NCBI GenBank assembly: GCA_023396465.1
Contig: JAEWWF010000260.1
Span: forward strand, 1 to 6,281
DNA length: 6,281 nt
Reading direction: 5' to 3'
Source of the DNA: Pseudomonadota bacterium
GTDB taxonomy: Bacteria > Pseudomonadota > Alphaproteobacteria > Rhodospirillales > Rhodospirillaceae
Below the pieces are notes generated by a model. It saw nothing but the letters and a program-made list of their open reading frames with translations. It made no database searches and was not told the origin of the DNA. A program made the translations under genes and the position numbers. The first letter of the stretch is position 1. Every line of letters starts with the position of its first letter. This document shows positions 1 to 5,675 of the stretch, in pieces.

Positions 1-107
1 GGTACCGCCGCCTCGTCCGCGATTACGAGCAACGTATCGACGTGTCCGAGGCAATGATCTTCCTCGCAATGGGCAACCTACTCGTCCGCAGGATCAGCCA
101 CCCCTGA
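1..107 (+). CDS. IS5-family transposase, C-terminal end (partial, runs in from the left)
   Basis: The frame beginning at base 3 encodes the last 34 residues of a transposase and stops at TGA 105-107. The tail has the arrangement YRRLVRDYEQR ... AMIFLAMGNLLVRRISHP, typical of the end of IS5-family DDE transposases, where the final helix follows the catalytic glutamate. The catalytic triad lies outside the window, so activity cannot be judged. The element is inserted directly upstream of the phage ssDNA-binding gene and has removed or displaced what should precede it (the replication initiator). The family call is by recognition of the C-terminal sequence; the subgroup is not certain. Confidence 0.82.
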   Translation, partial: YRRLVRDYEQRIDVSEAMIFLAMGNLLVRRISHP

Positions 108-124
108 CATTCTCAAACGGACTC
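1..124 (+). mobile_element. Right end of an IS5-family insertion sequence
   Basis: The element runs in from the left and ends within about 25 bp after the transposase stop. The stretch TTCTCAAACGGACTC at 110-124 is the likely terminal inverted repeat. It is followed by TGA (125-127), which would suit the 3-bp TNA target of some IS5 subgroups. The other end is not in the window, so the exact boundary and any target duplication are inferred. Confidence 0.5.
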
Positions 125-129
125 TGAGC

Positions 130-426
130 ACGAAGTTTGAAATCAAGAATGCGGAAGTCGAATGCCGGGCGGGCACGTCCGCGCGGACCGAGAAGGAATA
201 CCGGTTCTACGAACAGGTGGCGTACATGCATGCCGAGACGGAGCCGTATCCGCTCCGGTGCAAAATCGTGCTGCCCGATGATCGCGGCGGCACCGGCTAC
301 CCGGTCGGCTTCTACGAAATCGACATCGGTCGGTCTTTCGAGGTCGGCAAGTTCGAGCGGCTCCAGTTGGGGCGCGGGCTCGTCCTGAAGGCTGTGTCTG
401 CTCCGGCCGGCATGAAGGCGGCCTGA
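130..426 (+). CDS. Filamentous phage single-stranded DNA-binding protein (pV-like), start codon lost or altered
   Basis: This gene encodes a helix-destabilising protein that coats the newly made viral plus strand in the cytoplasm before export. The open frame reads KFEIKNAEVECRAG ... EKEYRFYEQVAYMHAE and ends in LGRGLVLKAVSAPAGMKAA. It is a small beta-rich protein with the YRFYEQVAYM segment seen in Xanthomonas-phage pV proteins. Counted from the codon before the Lys, it has 98 codons, the usual size for this group. That codon is ACG (130-132), not ATG, and no in-frame ATG or Shine-Dalgarno exists between the IS and this point. GTG 217 and ATG 226 would remove the N-terminal strands. The IS junction lies only a few bases upstream. 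Either the start was mutated or truncated by the insertion, or a rare non-AUG start is used. Confidence 0.75.
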   Translation, partial: TKFEIKNAEVECRAGTSARTEKEYRFYEQVAYMHAETEPYPLRCKIVLPDDRGGTGYPVGFYEIDIGRSFEVGKFERLQLGRGLVLKAVSAPAGMKAA

Positions 427-429
427 CCC

Positions 430-702
430 ATGGTGCAGGTCTGCGAGGCTACCGGTTATGTGCAGGTCGTACTGCCTGACGGCACCAAGTTGCCGGTGGT
501 CAACGATGCTCGCACGCCTGCGCCCATTCCCGCCTGCATGAAGTGGGTTGAGGCCGGGGCTGAGCCGCAGGTCAGCGCTGGAGATTTGGCCGAGGCGTTC
601 GGTTGGGGCGTCCTGGTCGTCACGCTCTTCGCGCTCTCGGCGCTGCCGCTCCGGCACGTGATTACCGTCATCCGCAATGCCTTTCGCCCGCCCGATCTCT
701 GA
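430..702 (+). CDS. Small one-TM membrane protein, candidate minor virion protein (pVII-like position)
   Basis: This 90-residue protein starts 3 bases after the gV stop, with a weak GAAGG upstream. Its N-terminal half (about 1-55) is soluble-like, with two cysteines (C5, C36) that could form a disulphide. It carries one hydrophobic segment at about 57-75 (GWGVLVVTLFALSALPL), followed by a short basic tail containing R75, H76 and R82. There is no signal peptide, so the charge pattern predicts N-out/C-in. In filamentous phages the gene between gV and gVIII usually encodes a small end-cap protein or a related membrane protein, which is the basis for the call. The length exceeds the 33 residues of Ff pVII, so equivalence is inferred from position only. 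Confidence 0.6.
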   Translation: MVQVCEATGYVQVVLPDGTKLPVVNDARTPAPIPACMKWVEAGAEPQVSAGDLAEAFGWGVLVVTLFALSALPLRHVITVIRNAFRPPDL

Positions 703-719
703 TCGGTGGGTGCCGCGCC

Positions 720-739
720 GCCGGCCGCGTCATGCCGGC
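720..739 (+). other. Hairpin between gVII-like and gVIII-like genes
   Basis: GCCGGC at 720-725 and GCCGGC at 734-739 can pair around an 8-base loop in the roughly 70-bp leader of the coat gene. The hairpin could be a processing or attenuation site that helps high coat-protein expression. There is no T-run, so an intrinsic terminator is unlikely. No convincing -35/-10 pair is visible in this leader. Confidence 0.3.
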
Positions 740-772
740 ATCTTGGTTCACACAACAGAGGGGTATCTCATC

Positions 773-997
773 ATGCGGTTTCTCAAGTTGTTTGGCGTGG
801 CTGGTGTTGCGCTGGTGTCTTCGGCTGGCGCGGCGCTGGCTCAGTCCACGTCGCCCATCGCCACCGTGCTCTCGTAGGTCAATCCGACCGAGCATGCGAC
901 GGCCGTGGTGAGCAGCGGCGGTGAGTGGGTCGTGGTGACGGTCGCTGTGGCGGGCCTGATCCTGGCCTTCGCCATCGTCAAGTGCGCCTTCCGCTGA
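773..997 (+). pseudogene. Major coat protein (pVIII-like) with an in-frame amber codon
   Basis: The main capsid subunit is made as a precursor, inserted in the inner membrane and polymerised around the DNA. The ATG at 773 follows AGAGGGG (757-763). Residues 1-23 form a clear signal peptide ending in GAALA, with cleavage before QSTSP. TAG at 875-877 is codon 35. The same frame continues for 39 codons to TGA 995-997: an acidic segment VNPTEHATAV, a hydrophobic helix WVVVTVAVAGLILAFAIV and a basic end KCAFR. This is the exact pVIII architecture (acidic, transmembrane, basic). With the stop read as one residue, the mature protein would be 51 residues, as in Ff phages. As written, only a 34-residue stub is made. 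Explanations are a nonsense mutation (CAG to TAG is one step), a sequencing error, or suppression. Confidence 0.85.
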
Positions 998-1008
998 CGG
1001 CGGCGGCC

Positions 1009-1113
1009 ATGCTGAGCGTGAGCATGGCCCTGGTTGCGGCGCTCATGGTCCTGGTCGGGGCCGTGTGCGCCGCAATCTTTTGGTGGGTGGTGCTGGGAGG
1101 GCTCAATGATTGA
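1009..1113 (+). CDS. 34-residue hydrophobic phage protein (pVII/pIX-like end-cap candidate)
   Basis: This tiny membrane protein begins MLSVSMALVAAL and is almost wholly hydrophobic (one helix at about 5-29), ending VLGGLND. It starts 11 bases after the coat-gene stop without a good Shine-Dalgarno, so it is probably translationally coupled to it. Its stop overlaps the start of the pIII-like gene by 8 bases. Size and nature match the pVII and pIX proteins of filamentous phages (32-33 residues in Ff), which cap the end of the virion that emerges first and bear the packaging signal. Its position between gVIII and gIII supports a structural role. A second in-frame ATG at 1024 would give 29 residues. 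The assignment rests on size, hydrophobicity and place only. Confidence 0.6.
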   Translation: MLSVSMALVAALMVLVGAVCAAIFWWVVLGGLND

Positions 1114-2614
1114 CCGGTGGGCGCGGGGGATCGTGGCGGCGGCCAGCGCGTCTCTCTTTATCCTGTCTGGTGGTCATGTTCAGGCCGCAGATGAATGTCA
1201 GTATCAGGCTGTTGTGGGCGGCGCAATCCAGTCATCCGCTAGTTACTTTTGCCGGTCCGATGAGTCCGCTGATTTAAGCACTCCAGGGCAATGCAGCGGT
1301 TTCCGCACCGTGCAAAAAATCCGTAGTCTTGGTGACGGCAAGTACGGGTGTGCAAGCACATCATTTTCTGTCAATCGCTACTCGTGCGAGTGGTATCAAC
1401 TTGGCATGCCGGACCCTGGTACTACTCACTCTTTTTCTGCGGTTTGTCCTCCTGGTGTAACACCGCCAGAATATGACGAGGACGGCAATCCTATTCCGCC
1501 CGGCGGCGACCCTGGCGACGGTGGCGGCGGCGATCCTGGTGACGGGGGTGGTGGCGATCCTGGCGACGGCGGCAGCGGGGACGGCGGGGGCGGAGACGGT
1601 GAAGAGCCGGGGCAGTGCCCCGAGGGGCAGGTAACGAACGAGATTACCGGCGCCTGCGAGGTGCCCTGTCCGGAGGGGCAGATCGAAGACCCCTTCAACG
1701 CCGGGCAGTGCATTCCTGTCTGTCCTCCAGATCAAGAAATCAGCGAGGACGGTCCGACATTGTGCGTCTGTAAGGACGACAACAAGATTTTGAACGATGC
1801 CCTCCAATGCATTGACCGCTGCTATTCTTCTTTTTTTGCCGGTTTGTCTGCTTCGGCTGGCTCCGATTATCCTCAGCGCTATTGCGCTAAAGCTGATTTC
1901 GGCGCCAGCTATTGTTGGTATGATATTGCGTCCACACCTAGTGACAGCTATGTGTCCGCTGGTGTCACCATCTATGAGTACCCTGCCACGCTGACAGGCC
2001 CCAGTTGCGGCACCCTCGACGATAGCGAGGGTGCCTATACCGCTCCGCCTCCTGATTGTCCCGCTGGCCAGACATGGGACAACGTGACCCGCGCGTGCGA
2101 GGGTCCGGAGGGGACCACTTGCCCGCCCGGCTACGATTGGTCCGCCGCGACCAACTCCTGTTCCTCGCCGTGCCCGTCCGGCACCACCGAACAGCATGGG
2201 TGGTGCGTGCCGACCGGCGGCGACACCGGAGGGGGTACCGGAGACGGTGACACCGGCGGCGGCTCCACCGGCGGCGGCAATGGCGGTATGCCAGGTCATG
2301 ATGGTTGGGCACTCATCACGCCTGAGGACTTCTATACCTGTGTCCATTGCAACCGTAATTTGGGCGAGGCCATAGACCAGTTCGGCGTAGAGTTGAAGCA
2401 AACGCCAGTCATTAAGTTTGCCGTCGATTTCTTCGACGTGCCGGAGCAGGTCAGCGACGGCGACCTGTGCTTTGAGGTCCGCATGCCTCTACTGGCCAAT
2501 CGCTCTGTCACGGTCTGCATACCTGATTGGCTGCTGGATATAGCGGAGTGGGTGATGATCATCTTCGCCACCATCCTTGCGTGGCTGATCATCAGCCGTC
2601 GATTGGAGGTCTGA
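1106..2614 (+). CDS. Adsorption/attachment minor coat protein (pIII-like), Cys- and Gly-rich
   Basis: This 502-residue tip protein would bind the host pilus or receptor and terminate assembly. The ATG at 1106 follows GGGAGGG with ideal spacing; earlier in-frame starts lack the signal peptide. Residues 1-27 are a signal peptide (cleavage HVQA/ADECQ). An N-terminal Cys-containing domain (about 28-130) follows, then a Gly/Asp/Pro linker (about 131-170). Next are a Cys-rich block of CPxGQ-type units (C171-C238), a middle domain (about 239-317), a second block of CPxGxxx...C units (C318-C367) and a Gly/Thr linker (about 368-395). A C-terminal domain with four cysteines and one TM helix (about 482-496) ends in RRLEV. 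Two glycine linkers plus a C-terminal anchor is the pIII plan. The N-terminal and middle domains look less GC-rich than the linkers, suggesting exchange of receptor-binding modules. Confidence 0.85.
   Translation: MIDRWARGIVAAASASLFILSGGHVQAADECQYQAVVGGAIQSSASYFCRSDESADLSTPGQCSGFRTVQKIRSLGDGKYGCASTSFSVNRYSCEWYQLGMPDPGTTHSFSAVCPPGVTPPEYDEDGNPIPPGGDPGDGGGGDPGDGGGGDPGDGGSGDGGGGDGEEPGQCPEGQVTNEITGACEVPCPEGQIEDPFNAGQCIPVCPPDQEISEDGPTLCVCKDDNKILNDALQCIDRCYSSFFAGLSASAGSDYPQRYCAKADFGASYCWYDIASTPSDSYVSAGVTIYEYPATLTGPSCGTLDDSEGAYTAPPPDCPAGQTWDNVTRACEGPEGTTCPPGYDWSAATNSCSSPCPSGTTEQHGWCVPTGGDTGGGTGDGDTGGGSTGGGNGGMPGHDGWALITPEDFYTCVHCNRNLGEAIDQFGVELKQTPVIKFAVDFFDVPEQVSDGDLCFEVRMPLLANRSVTVCIPDWLLDIAEWVMIIFATILAWLIISRRLEV
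1505..1576 (+). repeat. Three 24-bp tandem repeats encoding a GDPGDGGG linker
   Basis: Three imperfect in-frame copies (1505-1528, 1529-1552, 1553-1576) encode GDPGDGGG, GDPGDGGG and GDPGDGGS. They are followed by a degenerate Gly/Asp run to about 1600. They form the first flexible linker of the pIII-like protein, and copy number could vary by slippage without breaking the frame. Confidence 0.8.
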
Positions 2615-2617
2615 GAC

Positions 2618-2974
2618 ATGGAAGCGATCTGGGACGCGATAGCGTCGTTTGCCTCCAGCCTGTGGGGCATGTTCGATCAGGCCATCGCGTGGGTTCTGAG
2701 CCTCGTCACCTCAGCCGGCATTGCTATCAAGCACTTCGTCACCGACTGGATTTTCTACGGCTACGACTGGGCGAGGGCGCGTCAGCTCGCCTTGCTGGCT
2801 GGCTACGACATCCAGATACCGACGTTCGGGCAACTGCTCCAGATGGCGCCTCAGCCCATGTATCAGATGTTCGTCCGCATCGGCCTCTTGCAGGCCGCGC
2901 AGATCATTGCAGGCGCCTTGAGCATTGCGGGCGGCATCACCGCGTGGCGCTGGTCCATGTGGCTGGTGAGGTAA
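2618..2974 (+). CDS. Minor coat protein, pVI-like
   Basis: This 118-residue membrane protein starts 3 bases after the pIII-like stop, behind TTGGAGG (2603-2609). It has no cleavable signal. Hydrophobic segments lie at about 20-46 (an amphipathic to hydrophobic helix, AWVLSLVTSAGIAI) and about 88-108 (IGLLQAAQIIAGALSIAGGI), ending in a Trp/Arg-rich tail (WRWSMWLVR). Size, membrane character and position between gIII and gI match pVI, which with pIII closes and releases the virion at the inner membrane. The aromatic stretch DWIFYGYDWARARQ at 43-56 may be a membrane-interface loop. Identification is mainly by position and membrane pattern. Confidence 0.75.
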   Translation: MEAIWDAIASFASSLWGMFDQAIAWVLSLVTSAGIAIKHFVTDWIFYGYDWARARQLALLAGYDIQIPTFGQLLQMAPQPMYQMFVRIGLLQAAQIIAGALSIAGGITAWRWSMWLVR

Positions 2975-2977
2975 ACC

Positions 2978-4267
2978 ATGGCACTAGACATTCTCGAAGG
3001 TGAGCCGGGCGGCGGTAAGAGCTACACGGCGGTTCAGGAATTCATCATTCCGGCGTTGCGGCAGGGTAGGGCGGTCGTTACCGATATCCCGCTCGTGATC
3101 CCGGAGATCAACCGCATCACCGGCCGCGATTGCGAGGATCTCCTGTGGGTGCTGCGCGAAGGCGAACTCGGCCGGCGTCCCTTCAGCAGCATGGATGATT
3201 TCGATCCTGGTTGGTCGCGTCCCGCCATGGGTCCCGATGGTCCCATGCTCAATCCCGAGACCAAGGAACCGCTGATCGAACGGGCCTTGTGTGTGGTCGA
3301 TGAGGCCCATGAGGTTTGGCCGGCCAGCGGTGCCGCCCCGCTGTCCAAGGAATGGGATAGCTTCTTCGGCAAGCACCGCCACTTCGGGCTTGATATCGTC
3401 CTGCTGACGCAGGATGCGGGCTACGTCCATGTCAGCCTGCGCAAGCGCATGCGGCTGAGATACCGGCTGGTGAACATGGCCTTCATGGGCTTCCGGGCGG
3501 CCTATTTCATCGAGACCTATCGCGGCCAGTCGAAGACCCGCCAGACCTTTCGTATCCGACGTTATCAGCGTCGAATCTTTCGATGTTACAACAGCTTTAC
3601 CGGCGGCGGGGCATCGTCTGGCACTGGCGCGAAGCCTCGGTCGATCTTCCTCCGCTGGCCTGTGTTCCTGACGGTTGGCGCCGTGACCTATGGCGTTTAC
3701 GGTTGCGCCTCCGGCGACCTGCTCGAGGTGCCGGGTGCGACGGGTGATACCAGCGCCATTCACCACGCAACGCAGCCCGCTCCGGCGCCGGCCGTGGTGC
3801 CGCCACAATCCGGCGTGGTCGATATCGTCCAGCAGGCGGCCATGATTCGCGCGACGGCTGATTTGGAGCTGGCGCGTCGGGAGTTGGCCTATGTGCAGTC
3901 CTCGGTGTGCGGCGCCGGATCGGGCCGCTCCACATCCAGCAGTGGTGTTGCGGCGGCGGCCATGTCGAGCAGCGATCAGGGCGGCAGTGGTATTGACTGC
4001 CGTCTGGTGCCTGCACCAGTTCCCCCGCCTCGGCATCTGTTCGCAGGTGCCAAGGTTCGTATCGGGTCTATGCTCGTGATGGATGGTGATGTGTCGTCGG
4101 CGTTTGTGGCTATCACAGTCCGTCGTGAGGGACGCGATTTTTCTTATCGCGCTGACGCTTTGCGTGGGTTAGGGTGGCGCATCAATGCCCGTGCTGATTG
4201 TGAGGTCTACGTAGAAGGCCCTTGGCGCGGGGTATTGTCTTGCGACTGGCTGGAGGTTCCTGCCTGA
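2978..4267 (+). CDS. zot: Zot-family phage assembly ATPase (pI-like)
   Basis: This 429-residue inner-membrane motor drives extrusion of the phage through the envelope. Walker A is GEPGGGKS (residues 8-15). The Walker B strand ALCVVDEAHE (about 103-112) carries D108/E109 and continues into EVWP, a Zot hallmark. HRHFGLDIVLLTQ (133-145) is the conserved sensor-like segment after it. The cytoplasmic domain ends in a very basic stretch (RIRRYQRRIFR, about 192-202). A single TM helix follows at about 223-242, then a periplasmic region with a Pro/Ala linker, a variable Ser/Gly part and a C-terminal domain ending in DWLEVPA. The ATG overlaps no other gene and lies 3 bases after the pVI-like stop, with GAGG upstream. 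The frame is intact. Some Zot proteins are enterotoxin-like, but the expected role here is virion export. Confidence 0.93.
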   Translation: MALDILEGEPGGGKSYTAVQEFIIPALRQGRAVVTDIPLVIPEINRITGRDCEDLLWVLREGELGRRPFSSMDDFDPGWSRPAMGPDGPMLNPETKEPLIERALCVVDEAHEVWPASGAAPLSKEWDSFFGKHRHFGLDIVLLTQDAGYVHVSLRKRMRLRYRLVNMAFMGFRAAYFIETYRGQSKTRQTFRIRRYQRRIFRCYNSFTGGGASSGTGAKPRSIFLRWPVFLTVGAVTYGVYGCASGDLLEVPGATGDTSAIHHATQPAPAPAVVPPQSGVVDIVQQAAMIRATADLELARRELAYVQSSVCGAGSGRSTSSSGVAAAAMSSSDQGGSGIDCRLVPAPVPPPRHLFAGAKVRIGSMLVMDGDVSSAFVAITVRREGRDFSYRADALRGLGWRINARADCEVYVEGPWRGVLSCDWLEVPA

Positions 4268-4301
4268 GCGATCACCTGAAAGGAGCAGGGGAGGTAGGGG
4301 T

Positions 4302-4574
4302 ATGAGGCGTCTGTATCTGTCGCTGGCTATGGCGGCGTTGATGATGGTGGGGTCCGCCGATACCGTCATGGCGCAGGCGCAGTCCAAGCCGTGGTATCAA
4401 CCGCTGGCCAAGAAGCGTGCTCCCTCGGGTCCACTTCGTATCTGGTGTCAAGACCCGGCCTATCGCGAGAAGTCACGCGAGACTTGGAACCAATGCCAAT
4501 GGGTGTTCCGGTGGGTTCGGACATACGAAACACCGGCTGATGCTCGGCGCTATTTCCAGTATGTCCGTGAGTAG
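4302..4574 (+). CDS. Small secreted protein of unknown function, downstream of zot
   Basis: This 90-residue protein is preceded by a strong GGAGGTAGGGGT leader. Residues 1-24 form a signal peptide ending in TVMA, with cleavage before QAQSKPW. The mature part of about 66 residues is basic and aromatic (several W and Y) with two cysteines (C49, C65), which could make one disulphide in the periplasm. I do not recognise a family. It is the last gene of the rightward phage block, 34 bases after zot, and is followed by a hairpin. A secreted product next to the assembly ATPase could act in envelope passage or in excluding other phages; both are speculation. There are no signs of truncation. Confidence 0.7.
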   Translation: MRRLYLSLAMAALMMVGSADTVMAQAQSKPWYQPLAKKRAPSGPLRIWCQDPAYREKSRETWNQCQWVFRWVRTYETPADARRYFQYVRE

Positions 4575-4584
4575 ACCTGAGAAA

Positions 4585-4608
4585 GGGCGGCTCCTTGCGG
4601 TGCCGCCC
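4585..4608. terminator. Hairpin between convergent gene blocks (probable bidirectional terminator)
   Basis: GGGCGGC (4585-4591) pairs perfectly with GCCGCCC (4602-4608); CC/GG can add two pairs past a T-T mismatch, leaving a TTGC loop. It sits between the stop of the secreted-protein gene and the end of the leftward DUF29 gene. Read leftward, the stem is followed by TTTCTC; read rightward, by TCGGTGTG. Termination looks better for the leftward transcript. Confidence 0.6.
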
Positions 4609-4631
4609 TCGGTGTGTCTGGCTCAGGATTT

Positions 4632-5075
4632 TCAGGAGTCCTCGGGCCAGAACTCGGGGTCCATGATCTTCTCGAAGGTCCACGGGCACGCTTCGGGGAA
4701 TATCTGGATATCCAGGCTGGTTTCGCGTGCCGCATCACGCCGGGCATATTTATATGCGGAGGTCATGGCCATATCGATCTGGGATTTAAGGCTTGGGTTG
4801 TCGTCGAGGTGTTCCGCAAGCTGGTCGCGGGTATTCGCGATTGAGAGCCGCCAAGACGTTCCTCGGCGGACAGGCTGAAACTGCCACTTGAGCAGGTGCA
4901 GCAGCAGGACCGTAAGGCGGCTGACCAGTTCGCGCTTTTCGGTCTTGCCCATGCTCTCTATTTCCTCGGCGATGTGCTCGATGTCGGCGGCGGACAGCTT
5001 GCCGGCCCGTAGCAGGGCGGCCTGTTCATTGGCCCAGGCGTAGAAATCCTGTTCGTACAGGGTGGATTTGGACAT
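4632..5075 (-). CDS. DUF29 domain-containing protein
   Basis: This 147-residue soluble, mostly helical protein covers the DUF29 family (Pfam PF01724) end to end. Visible hallmarks are YEQDFYAWANEQAALLR (7-23), DIEHIAEEIESMGKTEKREL (31-50), LLLHLLKWQFQP (57-68), RRGTSW (70-75), NPSL (93-96), an Ala/Arg helix and the closing FPEACPWTFEKIMDPEFWPE (126-145). The start was chosen at 5075 because GGAGGA lies just upstream and the family begins here; a longer open frame upstream has no family match. The function of DUF29 is not established. It is oriented against the phage assembly block and is the last gene of the leftward cassette, so it looks like accessory cargo rather than a virion gene. Confidence 0.9.
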   Translation of the reverse strand: MSKSTLYEQDFYAWANEQAALLRAGKLSAADIEHIAEEIESMGKTEKRELVSRLTVLLLHLLKWQFQPVRRGTSWRLSIANTRDQLAEHLDDNPSLKSQIDMAMTSAYKYARRDAARETSLDIQIFPEACPWTFEKIMDPEFWPEDS

Positions 5076-5089
5076 GGTGTTGGTCCTCC

Positions 5090-5107
5090 ATCTCTGATCC
5101 GAGAGAT
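5090..5107 (-). promoter_or_regulatory. Inverted repeat next to the DUF29 ribosome-binding site
   Basis: ATCTCT (5090-5095) and AGAGAT (5102-5107) are perfect inverted arms around 6 bases. On the leftward transcript the hairpin ends directly against the GGAGGA Shine-Dalgarno of the DUF29 gene. It could be an operator for a small regulator or an RNA hairpin affecting translation. Confidence 0.4.
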
Positions 5108-5158
5108 AGCAGGCGAGGGGCGGGGCGGCAACCCTGGGGCCGGTTGTTTCCGTTCGCT

Positions 5159-5374
5159 CTACAGCCTCTCCAGCCGTCCGGTACTGATCCTGCGTAGCGG
5201 CCCGCACGTCAGGTCGGGGTCGGCGGCCAGCCGCTCCGCCAACTGGATAAGGGCAGGGCGCTCGGCGGCCGGAACCCACACGGTGGCGGGGACGAGCCCC
5301 GCCTTCCGTTTCCTGTCTCTGAGGGCGGCTTGCCTTGCCGCGCTGCCGCCCCCGTTACTTGTGACGCTGGTCAT
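5159..5374 (-). CDS. Small ribbon-helix-helix-like protein, candidate regulator
   Basis: This 71-residue protein has a Gly/Ser-rich N-terminus, a basic helix ARQAALRDRKRKAGL (13-27), a strand-like segment PATVWVPA (29-36) and a helix ERPALIQLAERLAADP (38-53). It ends in CGPLRRISTGRLERL. A basic arm, then a short strand, then a helix resembles small ribbon-helix-helix DNA-binding proteins found in phages and antitoxins. The call is from this pattern, not a firm family match. The start lies 3 bases after the stop of the gene at 5378-5596 (TGA CCC ATG), so the two are probably translated together. About 83 bases separate it from the DUF29 gene, and the inverted repeats nearby are candidate binding sites. 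Confidence 0.6.
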   Translation of the reverse strand: MTSVTSNGGGSAARQAALRDRKRKAGLVPATVWVPAAERPALIQLAERLAADPDLTCGPLRRISTGRLERL

Positions 5375-5377
5375 GGG

Positions 5378-5596
5378 TCAGCGCCTCGCCTGCCGGCTGC
5401 ACTCCAGCCGGTATTCCGCTTGGTCCAGCCACCGTATGCCGGAGCGGGTGTGCGCCGTGCGGACTGCCCAGTTAAGGGCATATTCGAAGCCACGGTGCCT
5501 GACTTGTAGCTCTCCCCTTCTCACCTGCGCGCGGGTGACGTCGATAGCGACCATCGGGAGCGTGTCCTTGTCGCTGTCGTTGGTCATCTGGGACAT
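5378..5596 (-). CDS. Hypothetical 72-residue protein, first gene of the leftward cassette
   Basis: A good AAAGGAG sits upstream of the ATG at 5596, supporting expression. The protein starts with a polar, acidic stretch (MSQMTNDSDKDTLP), then MVAIDVTRAQVRRGELQVRH and a Trp/Arg-containing helical part ending in ECSRQARR. No signal peptide or TM segment is visible, so it is cytoplasmic. I do not recognise a family. It leads an apparent operon with the ribbon-helix-helix-like gene and perhaps DUF29. The perfect 27-bp palindrome sits 24 bases upstream of its start, suggesting that this is the regulated transcription entry. Confidence 0.6.
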   Translation of the reverse strand: MSQMTNDSDKDTLPMVAIDVTRAQVRRGELQVRHRGFEYALNWAVRTAHTRSGIRWLDQAEYRLECSRQARR

Positions 5597-5620
5597 GAGC
5601 TTTCTCCTTTAATATATTGA

Positions 5621-5647
5621 AGTTCGCCAAACTTCCTTTGGCGAACT
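5621..5647. promoter_or_regulatory. Perfect 11-bp inverted repeat (operator or hairpin) upstream of the leftward cassette
   Basis: AGTTCGCCAAA (5621-5631) and TTTGGCGAACT (5637-5647) are perfect inverted arms around CTTCC. Next to it, toward the gene, is an AT-rich stretch AATATATT (5611-5618) that could be a -10 region, so a dimeric repressor bound here would block the leftward promoter. As single strand it would form a stable hairpin. The encoded small DNA-binding proteins are natural candidates as ligands. Confidence 0.65.
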
Positions 5648-5675
5648 CGCCCCACGGCGAGTGCGGGGGTGTGGA

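Noticed and set aside
94..657. Minus-strand frame of 187 codons across the gV region
   Set aside because: It is antisense to gV and the 90-residue gene and crosses the IS junction. The product is Arg/His-rich without any family feature.
1505..1576. CRISPR-like repeat array
   Set aside because: The 24-bp units are directly adjacent with no spacers and encode an in-frame glycine linker.
1361..2401. Long open frame (346 codons) on the minus strand opposite the pIII-like gene
   Set aside because: It lies entirely antisense to a well-supported secreted protein. Its product is low-complexity Ala/Arg/Gly/Thr with no domain, as expected from GC-rich antisense frames.
2984..4036. Long open frame (350 codons) on the minus strand opposite zot
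   Set aside because: It mirrors the Zot coding frame, shows no recognisable domain or start signal, and Zot has clear Walker motifs.
5076..5279. N-terminal extension of the DUF29 gene to 5279
   Set aside because: The added 68 residues are Pro/Arg/Ala-rich, overlap the 5159-5374 gene, and lie outside the family domain. ATG 5075 has a strong ribosome-binding site.
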